A stretch of 21,541 bases of DNA from Eubacteriales Family XIII. Incertae Sedis bacterium (GTDB lineage: Bacteria; Bacillota; Clostridia; Peptostreptococcales; Anaerovoracaceae), in contig JAITKU010000118.1 in the NCBI GenBank assembly GCA_031278255.1, forward strand, positions 1 to 21,541, read 5' to 3'. Within the stretch, counting starts at the first letter, position 1, and each line of letters opens with the position of its first letter. The notes under the pieces are model-generated. The model saw nothing but the letters and a program-made list of their open reading frames with translations, was not told where the DNA came from and ran no database searches. Of this stretch, positions 7,647 to 16,100 are shown one piece after another. A program made the position numbers and the translations under genes.

Positions 7647-7674
7647 GGCGTATTTTGGCATTTTCATTCGGGAC

Positions 7675-7703
7675 TTGCGCACATCGCGCGGCTGCTTTAT
7701 AAT
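7675..7703 (+). promoter_or_regulatory. Sigma-A promoter of icd
   Basis: TTGCGC (7675-7680) and a perfect TATAAT (7698-7703) are separated by 17 bases. The predicted start near 7710 gives icd a leader of about 100 bases. It is back-to-back with the ATPase promoter: the two -35 boxes are 28 bases apart, so a regulator bound here could affect both. Confidence 0.7.
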
Positions 7704-7765
7704 ATAAGCGATGCAGTCGGACACAGCGGACGTTCGGACGCGGCGCGGGCCTTGCCTTTGGGCGG

Positions 7766-7801
7766 GTCCCGCGGCCGGCGCGGCGAACGCGGGACGGAGG
7801 G
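7766..7801 (+). promoter_or_regulatory. Leader hairpin abutting the icd ribosome site
   Basis: A perfect 8-bp inverted repeat, GTCCCGCG (7766-7773) and CGCGGGAC (7788-7795), is followed at once by the ribosome site GGAGGG (7796-7801). The start codon is at 7809. A stable stem touching the ribosome site could modulate translation of icd, or could be a by-product of GC-rich sequence. No known riboswitch class was recognised. Confidence 0.35.
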
Positions 7802-7808
7802 AACGAAT

Positions 7809-9014
7809 ATGCCCGAGAGGATCAGGATGAAAACCCCCATCGTGGAGATGGACGGGGACGAGATGACGCGCGTTTTGTGGCGGTGGGTGAAAGAACGCTT
7901 GCTGTTGCCGCATATAGACCTCAAGACGGAGTATTACGATCTGGGCCTCGCGAAGCGCGAGGAAACCGGCGATCGCGTCACGACGGCGGCGGCGGAGGCG
8001 GCGCTTCGCCTGGGCGTCGCGGTGAAGTGCGCGACGATCACGCCCAACGCCGAGCGCGTGAAAGAATACGGACTTTCCGAGATGTGGAAGTCGCCGAACG
8101 GGACGATTCGGGCCATACTGGACGGAACCGTGTTCCGCGCGCCCATACTCGCGCGCGGCATTGTGCCCTACATCCCGACCTGGACGAAGCCGATCACCAT
8201 CGCGCGCCATGCCTACGGCGACGTGTACAGAAACGTCGAGTTTTCCGTGGGCGCGGGCTGCCGCGCGGAACTCGTCGTGACCGACGGCGGCGGGTCCGCG
8301 GCGCGCGCGACGATACACGCGTTCGACGGCGGCGGCGTCGTGCAGGGCCTGTACAACACCGACGAGAGCATTGCGTCTTTCGCGCGAGCCTGTTTCTCCT
8401 ACGCGCTCGACACGAAGCAGGACCTGTGGTTCGCGACAAAGGACACCATCTCAAAGACCTATGACCGGCGCTTTAAGGATACCTTTGAAACGATATTCGA
8501 GGCGGAATACGAAAAAGCCTTTGCGGACGCGGGAATAAGTTATTTTTACACGCTGATCGACGATATGGTCGCGCGGGTTTTGCGCTCGGAGGGCGGCTGC
8601 ATCTGGGCCTGCAAGAACTACGACGGGGATGTCATGTCCGATATGACGGCCGCGGCCTACGGCAGTCTCGCGATGATGCGCTCGGTACTCGTTTCGCCCA
8701 AGGGCGCTTTCGAGTACGAGGCGGCGCACGGCACGGTGCAGCGGCATTACTATAAGTACCAAAAGGGCGAAAAGACCTCCACGAACCCGATCGCGACGAT
8801 CTTTGCGTGGAGCGGCGCCATAAGGAAGCGCGGCGAGTCGGACGGTTTGCCCGCGCTCGTGGATTTTGCGGACCGGCTCGAACGTGTCTGCCTCGAAACG
8901 ATCGAGGCCGGCGTAATGACGGGGGACCTGTTCGCGCTGTCGCGCCTGACGAACAAGACCGAGGCGGATACGGAAACGTTTTTGCGCGCCGTGGCCGAAC
9001 GGCTCGCGGGGTAA
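7809..9014 (+). CDS. icd: NADP-dependent isocitrate dehydrogenase (dimeric, eukaryotic-like type)
   Basis: Oxidises isocitrate to 2-oxoglutarate with reduction of NADP+, supplying glutamate carbon and NADPH in the cytoplasm. At 401 residues it matches the dimeric subfamily shared with eukaryotes and many bacteria rather than the E. coli type. Motifs seen: VEMDGDEMTR (12-21), KCATITPN (73-80), the substrate segment SPNGTIR (95-101), the metal-binding aspartates in LIDDMVA and NYDGDVMSD, and the NADP-binding region AAHGTVQRH followed by TSTNPIATIFAW. The ATG at 7809 has GGAGGG seven bases upstream and is preferred over the upstream in-frame TTG at 7752, which would add 19 unconserved residues. 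It has its own promoter and no partner TCA genes nearby. Cofactor choice is inferred from subfamily. Confidence 0.93.
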   Translation: MPERIRMKTPIVEMDGDEMTRVLWRWVKERLLLPHIDLKTEYYDLGLAKREETGDRVTTAAAEAALRLGVAVKCATITPNAERVKEYGLSEMWKSPNGTIRAILDGTVFRAPILARGIVPYIPTWTKPITIARHAYGDVYRNVEFSVGAGCRAELVVTDGGGSAARATIHAFDGGGVVQGLYNTDESIASFARACFSYALDTKQDLWFATKDTISKTYDRRFKDTFETIFEAEYEKAFADAGISYFYTLIDDMVARVLRSEGGCIWACKNYDGDVMSDMTAAAYGSLAMMRSVLVSPKGAFEYEAAHGTVQRHYYKYQKGEKTSTNPIATIFAWSGAIRKRGESDGLPALVDFADRLERVCLETIEAGVMTGDLFALSRLTNKTEADTETFLRAVAERLAG

Positions 9015-9021
9015 AACGGCA

Positions 9022-9050
9022 TATACATTTTTTAATTTTTCCGGTATAAT
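9022..9050 (+). promoter_or_regulatory. Probable promoter of the SLH gene cluster
   Basis: TATACA (9022-9027) and a perfect TATAAT (9045-9050) are separated by 17 bases in an AT-rich patch just after icd. The predicted transcript has a leader of about 120 bases, containing a GC-rich inverted repeat: CGGGG (9062-9066) with CCCCG (9085-9089), and an inner AGGG/CCCT pair. No terminator for icd is visible before it. Confidence 0.6.
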
Positions 9051-9179
9051 ACATTATATGACGGGGCGAAAGGGCCTTTTCCCTCCCCGGAATGCGTGGC
9101 TGCCGGGTGTTTTCCGCGATCGCGGGTTGCCCTTGCGCCGCAAATCGTTACGGTACGGAATGTATGGGAGGTGAAGAAA

Positions 9180-10145
9180 TTGAAAGCATGGAGGAGCGTG
9201 TGCGCCTTTGCCGTTGCGCTGTTTCTGATCGCGGGCGGCGCTTTCGGCGCGGCTGCGGCGGAGATCGACTACAGTTCTTGGGATACGACGCCCACATACC
9301 CGCCCGACGTGCAGAATACGAAGTACCTCAGCGCGGTGAAAGCGCTGATGGACGCGCAGGCGATAACGGGCGACACGGACGGGCTGTTCCATCCCGACAA
9401 GGCCATTACGCGGGCCGAATTCGCGAGCATCGTCGTCAGGGCCGTCCATCAGCAGAACCTTTCGAGCGAGGAGACGTACTTTTCGGACTTGGACGGCTAC
9501 GGCTGGGCAAAAGCGTATATCAACCGCGCGTATGAGAACAATTGGATCAAGGGCGTGGGCGGCGACAAATTTGCGCCGGGCAAGAACGTGACCTACGCCG
9601 AGGTGATCACGGTGCTGATCCGCTTGGAACGCGGGCAGGAGGATGAACCGGAGGGCCGCTGGCCCGACGTGTACATCACCTACGCCGACATGTACAACCT
9701 GACGGGCAATGTGAACATCTACAATTGGACCGCGCCGGCGCCCAAGGGCGACGTTGCCATCCTCGTCAACAGGATTATCTCGCCGATCCCCATGATCTCG
9801 CACAGCCGCAGCGCGTACTTCTCGGATACGATCCTGCGGACCTCCACCGGCAGCGCCGTCGTGACGGGCAGCGTGTCCGTCACGCTGTACAACGACACCT
9901 TCAACGAGATACTCGCCGGGACGGATGTCACAAGCTGGTTCCCGGGCCTCGGCGCGAACGGCTTGGCGGCCACGGTGCCGCAGTATCTGTCGTCCGGCCT
10001 TTCCGTGATTACGATCAACATCACGGGGACGCCCCTGAATCCGACGAACGCGCAGCTTACCGCGACCATCCCCGGCAACGCGTTGCACAGCGGGGGCGCC
10101 CTCACCGTTTCCCCGAACGCAAACGCGTATTTCGATATACAATGA
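9180..10145 (+). CDS. Secreted SLH-domain surface protein
   Basis: SLH repeats anchor proteins to secondary cell-wall polymers on the outside of Gram-positive-type walls. This 321-residue protein has a signal peptide (KAWR, then a hydrophobic core) with likely cleavage after the alanine run near residue 27. Two good SLH repeats follow: about 46-88 (GDTDGLFHPDKAITRAEF) and about 100-149 (FSDLDGYGWAKAYI, GGDKFAPGKNVTYAEV). A degenerate third spans about 161-200. The rest, about 205-321, is rich in Thr, Ser, Val and Asn and looks like a beta-sandwich; its role is unknown. The start is TTG at 9180, eight bases after GGAGG within GGGAGGTGA; the nearby GTG 9171 overlaps that site and is less likely. 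A second SLH gene follows 170 bases later, with no clear promoter between. Confidence 0.87.
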   Translation: MKAWRSVCAFAVALFLIAGGAFGAAAAEIDYSSWDTTPTYPPDVQNTKYLSAVKALMDAQAITGDTDGLFHPDKAITRAEFASIVVRAVHQQNLSSEETYFSDLDGYGWAKAYINRAYENNWIKGVGGDKFAPGKNVTYAEVITVLIRLERGQEDEPEGRWPDVYITYADMYNLTGNVNIYNWTAPAPKGDVAILVNRIISPIPMISHSRSAYFSDTILRTSTGSAVVTGSVSVTLYNDTFNEILAGTDVTSWFPGLGANGLAATVPQYLSSGLSVITINITGTPLNPTNAQLTATIPGNALHSGGALTVSPNANAYFDIQ

Positions 10146-10315
10146 GACTGTGAAAACGGCCTTTCGGAAAGGCGGCCGCGCGGAGACCCCGGTCAAAACG
10201 CGCGAACGCCGCCGTGATTTCGGCCGGTTCGGGCACGGATGGCGCGGGTTTTGCGCGCCGCTTTGCAGGTGAAGTTTTTTCGCGCCAAGCGCGCCAAGAA
10301 AGGAGCAGAACGGAC

Positions 10316-11761
10316 ATGAACATAAAAGGCATTGCAAAAATCGCGGCGGCGGCCCTCGTATGCGCGCCGGCTTTTGCCGCGACGGTTTGGGCCGTGTCCG
10401 CCCCGCCCGACGTTGCCGGACGGCCCTATGAAGAGGCCGTGTCGGTCCTTGCGGAGCGGGACATCATCACGGGGGATGTGGACGGGCTGTTCTACCCCGA
10501 TTCCAACCTGACGCGGGCGCAGTTTTGCACGATCGTCGTGAAAGCCATGCGCGCGCCCGCGGCCGCGGTCGGCGGGACGCCCACGCAGGACGTTAAGAAG
10601 AGCGATTTCAAGGACCTCGCGGGCTACGGCTGGGCGGAGGGCTATATCTCCTACGCGGTCGATAAGGGCGTCGTGACGGGCTATCCGGACGGCACTTTCA
10701 GGCCCGGCAGCAATGTGACCGTGAACGAACTGATCACGATGACCCTGCGCGCGGCCGGCTACAGCGATGCCGCCCTCGGCGGGCTTTGGCCGGAGAACTA
10801 CGTCGCCAAGGCCGGCGACATCGGCGCTCTGGCGGGTCTGACCGCGCCCCTGCCCGAATACGCGACGAAATGGATTGCCGCGCAGCTCGTCTACAATGTG
10901 CTGTCCCGCATAGAGGAGGCCAATCCGCCCGAGGCGGAGCCGCCCGCGGGCGATACGAGTCCCGCGGAAACGCCCCCCGCGAGCGCGCTCGCGTTCGTCG
11001 CCGCAGGCGCGTTCGACAGCGATATCACAACCTTTGCGGGCAAGGCTTTCGCGAGCGATATGAAGCTCTTGCGATACGGGCTTAAAGCCGATTACAATAA
11101 GGATATGACGCTTTCCGAAAACAGCAACGACTATCTCGAGGACAGCGTATACAAATACAAAAACGTCGAAACGCCCGCTTGGTACGAACTCGACGGGGAT
11201 AAGATCAAGCGGATCATCCTGCCGAAAGACGTCGGCTTCACGGGCAGGGCCTACGGCGTGATCAAGAACATCGTTTCCGTGACGGACAGTCAGGGCGGCG
11301 CGGTGGACGGTTTTGTCACGCTGGTGGCGGGCCGGACCGTCACGTGGGCCGGCGATTCGGGGCTTACAAAGGACAATGTGCCGCAGAAGAGCGATTACGA
11401 CGGCGGGCAGCTTTTTGAATTTCAGCTCAGAAACGGGCAGGTCACGAACGTGGCCTCCGCCGATTTCTATAGGACTTTCCACGCGCCCCTGCGGGCTTCC
11501 TCCGTACCCGGGGAGGTCGGATCGGCGGGCGCGTTCGCGACGGTTACGGCCAAGACGGGCAATGTGGTCACGGTCGATTTGGGCGACGGCGGCACGACGG
11601 TCTTTGAGATCAAGGAAAAGGCCGCGGTCTATCTGCTCGACGCCGACGGGAGCTATTCGGTCGGCAGCGTGAGCGGCGTGCGCGAGAAGGTCTCGGTGCG
11701 TCTCTACGACGTTTCGGACGACACGGACGCCGCGGCCGACGTGGTGATCATTCGGGAATAA
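10316..11761 (+). CDS. Secreted SLH-domain surface protein, second copy
   Basis: A 481-residue protein with a signal peptide (MNIKGIAKIA, hydrophobic core, cleavage near residue 27 after TVWA). SLH repeats lie at about 36-78 (GDVDGLFYPDSNLTRAQF) and 97-147 (GYPDGTFRPGSNVTVNEL), with a poor third at about 157-199. A Pro/Glu-rich linker (about 204-223) leads to a large C-terminal region (about 225-481) of beta-rich, Val/Asp/Gly-rich sequence with no recognised catalytic motif. ATG 10316 has AAAGGAG about 10 bases upstream. Its SLH part resembles that of the preceding gene, which suggests duplication, while the C-terminal halves do not look alike. Probably a wall-anchored surface or structural protein; exact role unknown. 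The 170-base gap before it holds only a short hairpin at 10159-10173. Confidence 0.87.
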   Translation: MNIKGIAKIAAAALVCAPAFAATVWAVSAPPDVAGRPYEEAVSVLAERDIITGDVDGLFYPDSNLTRAQFCTIVVKAMRAPAAAVGGTPTQDVKKSDFKDLAGYGWAEGYISYAVDKGVVTGYPDGTFRPGSNVTVNELITMTLRAAGYSDAALGGLWPENYVAKAGDIGALAGLTAPLPEYATKWIAAQLVYNVLSRIEEANPPEAEPPAGDTSPAETPPASALAFVAAGAFDSDITTFAGKAFASDMKLLRYGLKADYNKDMTLSENSNDYLEDSVYKYKNVETPAWYELDGDKIKRIILPKDVGFTGRAYGVIKNIVSVTDSQGGAVDGFVTLVAGRTVTWAGDSGLTKDNVPQKSDYDGGQLFEFQLRNGQVTNVASADFYRTFHAPLRASSVPGEVGSAGAFATVTAKTGNVVTVDLGDGGTTVFEIKEKAAVYLLDADGSYSVGSVSGVREKVSVRLYDVSDDTDAAADVVIIRE

Positions 11762-11762
11762 G

Positions 11763-11796
11763 GCCGATCCCCGCGCCGCGCGGCGCGGGGATCGGC
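11763..11796 (+). terminator. Perfect 34-bp palindrome after the SLH genes, possible terminator
   Basis: The left arm GCCGATCCCCGCGCCGC (11763-11779) is followed with no spacer by its exact reverse complement (11780-11796). As RNA it would form a very stable hairpin of about 15 pairs and a four-base loop. It starts one base after the SLH stop codon (11759-11761), the right place for a terminator. No T-run follows (the next bases are GTCGTTACGG), so either termination is of a GC-stem type or the palindrome serves another purpose. Confidence 0.5.
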
Positions 11797-11857
11797 GTCG
11801 TTACGGTGCTTCCGGCGAGGGGATCGGAAGCGGAATGCCCGCGCAGTCGAACAACTG

Positions 11858-11876
11858 CCGCCGCGGTGCGCGGCGG
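11858..11876. repeat. GC-rich hairpin in the gap before the transglycosylase
   Basis: CCGCCGCG (11858-11865) and CGCGGCGG (11869-11876) form an 8-bp stem with a three-base loop. Together with the 34-bp palindrome and a weaker CCGTC/GACGG pair near 11937-11955, it makes the 218-base gap 11762-11979 hairpin-rich. No ORF or good promoter was found in this gap. Confidence 0.35.
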
Positions 11877-11979
11877 GTCGTGTTCGCAGAGGTGCAAGGG
11901 GAAGGGGCAAAGCGCGCCGCCTTTTCGCAGTCGGCGCCGTCCCGGCCGGCGACGGGCATAAAGTATTGGGGGAAATTAT

Positions 11980-13092
11980 ATGAGCAGCAACAGGCAGAGA
12001 ATCACCGCGGCTTGGATTGTCGCGGTCTTACTCGTCCTTTCGTCTGCGGCGGTCTACGCCGGGGACAAGGCGGAGGGATCGTTTTTCTTAAAGAATATAG
12101 TCGTGAACGGGGAAGAAATCGTCAATTACAATCTGCAATATCCGTTCTTTTTATATAACGATGTGACCTACCTGCCGCTCACGGCGGATATACAGGAGAT
12201 ATTCGGCTTTACGGCGGAGATCGACATGGAAGCGGGGACGCTGAAACTGCAAAAGACGGCGCCCGTCCTGTCCAACATAAGGGATAACCGCGCCAAGAAC
12301 AACGCGGAGGATGTGACGGCCGAGGTGGAGAGCCGCCTCGATGTTCATATTTTGGACAATTCGGTCGCGCCGCCGCCCGCGTACACGGCGGAAACCGCGG
12401 GTGTCGTCGTGTTCGAGCCCGCGCCGCAGCAGAATGCGCGCGCCGTCGATCTGGGGCAAAGCCCCGTACTCGTGAAAGAGGGCGTGGTGTATCTGCCGCT
12501 CAGGGCTTTCGCGGGGAGCGATGCCTTTGGCTGGAACCTGCATTACGACTCCTATTTCGGGATATGCGTCAGCACGAATGAAAACATCCCCGCGCGCGAC
12601 TTCTTTTCCGAGACCGAGGCCGCTTACAACAGGGGACTCGTGCAGTACATCCGCTCCGTGAACGGCACGCTGAGCGTGAGCCGCGTGCAGGAACTGGTAT
12701 TCATGTTTCGCAGGGCGGCGGAGGTGAACAACCTCGACGAGAAGATGTTGATAGCCGTCGCGCAGAAAGAGAGCCGCTTCAACGCGAACGCCGTCAGCCG
12801 CACGGGTGCGGTCGGCCTCATGCAGTTCATGCCGCGGACGGCCGCCGGACTCGGACTCAGCGTCGAGCAGCTCTATGACGCAAAGACGAGCATAGACTAC
12901 GGCGCGGCCTATATCGGCAGGAATATCGAAAACTACGGCGGCAACGTCGATCTGGCGCTGTCGGCCTACAACCAAGGTTCGGGCAGCGTCAGCAGGGGCG
13001 TCTATTCGCGGGGCTACGCGATGAAGGTGCGGGACGCCGTGAACGACATCGATGCCTATCTTGCGGAGGGCGGCTACGTCTCGCAGGAATAG
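11980..13092 (+). CDS. Secreted lytic transglycosylase with copper-amine-oxidase-like N-terminal domain
   Basis: A 370-residue exported protein that probably cleaves peptidoglycan glycan strands. An N-terminal signal peptide or anchor (hydrophobic 10-27) is followed by two segments of the copper-amine-oxidase N-terminal-like type: about 37-92 (VTYLPLTADIQEIFGF) and 156-200 (VVYLPLRAFAGSDAFGWNLHYD). This domain is common in wall proteins of Bacillota and is thought to bind the wall. The C-terminal domain (about 235-360) is a soluble-lytic-transglycosylase (SLT, Slt70-like) fold, with the catalytic glutamate E264 in AVAQKESRFN and the conserved GAVGLMQFMPRTA, then ALSAYNQGSG. ATG 11980 follows a G-rich stretch (GGGGGA) six bases upstream. 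It is 70 bases ahead of purL, with no terminator or promoter seen between. Confidence 0.9.
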   Translation: MSSNRQRITAAWIVAVLLVLSSAAVYAGDKAEGSFFLKNIVVNGEEIVNYNLQYPFFLYNDVTYLPLTADIQEIFGFTAEIDMEAGTLKLQKTAPVLSNIRDNRAKNNAEDVTAEVESRLDVHILDNSVAPPPAYTAETAGVVVFEPAPQQNARAVDLGQSPVLVKEGVVYLPLRAFAGSDAFGWNLHYDSYFGICVSTNENIPARDFFSETEAAYNRGLVQYIRSVNGTLSVSRVQELVFMFRRAAEVNNLDEKMLIAVAQKESRFNANAVSRTGAVGLMQFMPRTAAGLGLSVEQLYDAKTSIDYGAAYIGRNIENYGGNVDLALSAYNQGSGSVSRGVYSRGYAMKVRDAVNDIDAYLAEGGYVSQE

Positions 13093-13162
13093 CGCCGAAT
13101 TCGGCAAACAACGGGCCGACGGGCCGATAGGGAACGGGGCGGTAAGCGGAGGGCTTCCTTGC

Positions 13163-16100
13163 GTGGTCAGGAGGATATACGTCGAAAAGAAAGAAGGCTT
13201 CGACACGGAGGCGCGCGCGCTGTGCGCCACGCTGTCGGAGAACCTGCATATCGCGGGTGTTGCGAGGCTCAGGGTACTGAACCGCTACGACATCGAAAAC
13301 ATAGACGATGCGACCTATGAAACGGCGAAGCGCAACGTGTTTTCGGAACCCGCCGTCGATATCGTTTTCGAGGAGGCGGCGCCGCTCGGCGACGCGTTTG
13401 TGTTCGGTGTCGAATATCTGCCCGGTCAATACGACCAGAGGGCCGATTCCGCCGTCCGCTGCATTCGGCTGATCAAGCCGGACGCGCGGCCGGCGGTTCG
13501 TTTTGCGCGCGTAATCGCCGTGGAGGGCGCGCTTTCAGAGTCGGAGATCGAGTCCGTGAAGCGCTTTGTGATCAACCCCGTGGATTCCCGTGAGGCATCC
13601 TCGGAAAAGCCCGCAACGCTCGCGCTCAGGCTCGAAACGCCGCCGCCCGTGCCCGTGATCGACGGGTTTATCGCCTTTTCCGAGGACGAGGCGGAAGCCT
13701 TTCGCCGGCGCGGCGGCTACGCGATGAGCCCTGCGGATATGCTGTTCACGCAGACGTATTTCAGGGATACGGAGCGCAGGGATCCGACGCTCGCGGAACT
13801 CAAGGTCATAGACACCTATTGGTCCGACCACTGCCGGCATACCACTTTCAACACGAAACTCGAAAGGATAGACTTCGGCGAGGGTCCTTACGCCGCCTTG
13901 GTTCGCGCGGCCTTTGACAAATATCTGCGCCTCCGCGGGGAGGCCCCCGGGGAAAACCCGCGCGCCGTGAGCCTCATGGATATCGCCGTGATCTGCGCGC
14001 GGTATCTGAAAGGCAGGGGACTGATTCCCGATCTCGACGAGTCGGAGGAGGTCAACGCGTGCAGCATACGCGTAAAGGCGGACGTGAACGGCGCCGAAGA
14101 GGATTGGCTCGTCATGTTCAAGAACGAAACGCACAACCACCCCACGGAGATCGAGCCGTTTGGCGGCGCGGCCACCTGTCTGGGCGGTGCGATCCGCGAT
14201 CCGCTGTCCGGGCGCGCCTACGTGTATCAGGCGATGCGCGTCACGGGAAGCGGGGATCCGCGGGCGGAGCTTCGCGACACGCTGCCCGGCAAGCTGCCGC
14301 AGTTGCAGATCACGCGGGGCGCGGCCAAGGGTTACAGTTCATACGGCAATCAGGTGGGCCTGTCCACGGGGCAGGTCGTTGAGATATACCACGAGGGCTA
14401 TGTGGCGAAGCGCATGGAGATCGGCGCCGTGATCGGCGCCGCGCCGGCCGCGCAGGTCAGGCGCGAGACGCCGGCGCCGGGCGACGCGATCCTGCTCGTC
14501 GGCGGCGGAACGGGGCGCGACGGCTGCGGCGGCGCAACGGGTTCCTCGAAAGAGCATACGGCGGAATCGCTCACCGCCTGCGGCGCGGAGGTTCAAAAGG
14601 GCAATCCGCCCATCGAGAGGGACATCCAGCGGCTGTTCCGCCGCGGGGAGGCCGCCCTGCTCATCAAGCGTTGCAACGATTTCGGCGCGGGCGGCGTATC
14701 CGTGGCCGTCGGCGAACTCGCGGGCGGCACGGACGTTGACCTCGACCGGATTCCCAAGAAATACGAAGGTCTGGACGGCGTTGAACTCGCCATTTCGGAA
14801 TCGCAGGAGCGCATGGCGGTCGTGGTCGCAAAAGAGGACGCGGCGCGCTTCATCGCGCTCGCGGAGGAGGAGAACCTCGAAGCCGCCGTTATCGCGCGCG
14901 TGACCGATACGGGGCGCTTTCGCATGTATCACCGCGGCGAGACAATCCTCGATTTGCGGCGTGATTTCCTCGACACCGAGGGCGTGCGGCAGAGCGCGGA
15001 GGTGTTCGTTGCGGACCGGGATTTCGCCGCGGGTTTCGCGGCGGACGAAACCCGCGATCTCGCGGCCTGTCTCGACGATCTGAACTGCTGCGATCTGCGG
15101 GGCTTGGCGGAGTGCTTCGACAGTACGATCGGCGCGGGAACGGTGCTGATGCCGTTCGGGGGCTTTTGGCAGGCGACGCCCGCCTTGGGCATGGCCGCGA
15201 AGTTGCCGCTTTATTTGGGCGAAACCCGGACGACGACGCTGATGACTTTCGGCTTCGATCCGCTGCTTTCCGCGGCGAGTCCCTTTCACGGCGCGCTCTA
15301 CGCCGTCGTGGATTCCGTCACGAAGATCGTTGCGATGGGCGGCGACAGGCGTACCGTCAGACTGACGTTTCAGGAGTATTTTGAAAAGCTCGGGCGCGAT
15401 CCCGCGCGCTGGGCAAAGCCCTTTTCGGCCCTGCTCGGCGCGCTCGAAGCGCAGCTTGCGCTCGAAATACCCGCGATAGGCGGCAAGGACAGCATGTCGG
15501 GCAGTTTTTCGGATCTGGATGTGCCGCCGACACTCGTGTCCTTTGCCGTGATCGTGACGCGCGCGGAACGGGTGCTGTCGCCGGAGTTCAAGAAGCCGGG
15601 CAGCAGGCTCGTATTCGTGGACGCGGAGCGGGACGATGCTATGCTGCTCGACTTCGCGCAGTACCGGCGCAATACGGACAGGGTGACGGAGCTGGCCGCC
15701 GAAGGAAAAATCCTGTCCGCTTCCGTGGCGGGTCGCGGCGGCGTGTTCGCCGCCGTCGTGAAGATGGCGGCGGGCAATCGTATCGGCGCTTCCCTGAAGA
15801 ACCTGACGGACGCCGAACTGCGCGCGCCGCGCTACGGCGCGCTGATCCTCGAGATCGACGCGGAGATCGACGCGGGCGCGTTGCTTGCGGGCGCGCGCTT
15901 TAAGGAGATAGGTCTCACGACGGCGCGGGCAAAGATACGCGTGTCCCCGCCCGCGGATACGGGCGGCCCGGCGTTCGCGGCGGAGCTGGACGCGCTGCTG
16001 CGCAGGTGGGAAGCGCCGCTCGCGGGCGTGTTTTCGCGCGAGAGCGCCGAGCAGCGGGCAAAGACGCTCGAAACGGTCCGTTACGCGCATCGCGCAAAGG

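Noticed and set aside
9115..9124. CGCGATCGCG palindrome in the SLH leader
   Set aside because: Similar GATC-centred GC-rich words are frequent across this window, so a single copy carries no clear meaning.
10159..10173. Hairpin GCCTTT-CGG-AAAGGC after the first SLH gene as a terminator
   Set aside because: Only a six-base stem, followed by GC-rich sequence rather than a T-run; not enough to call termination.
13093..13162. Purine riboswitch or PurR box ahead of purL
   Set aside because: The gap is 70 bases and lacks the conserved purine-aptamer core and any convincing CGAAC-type PurR box pair.
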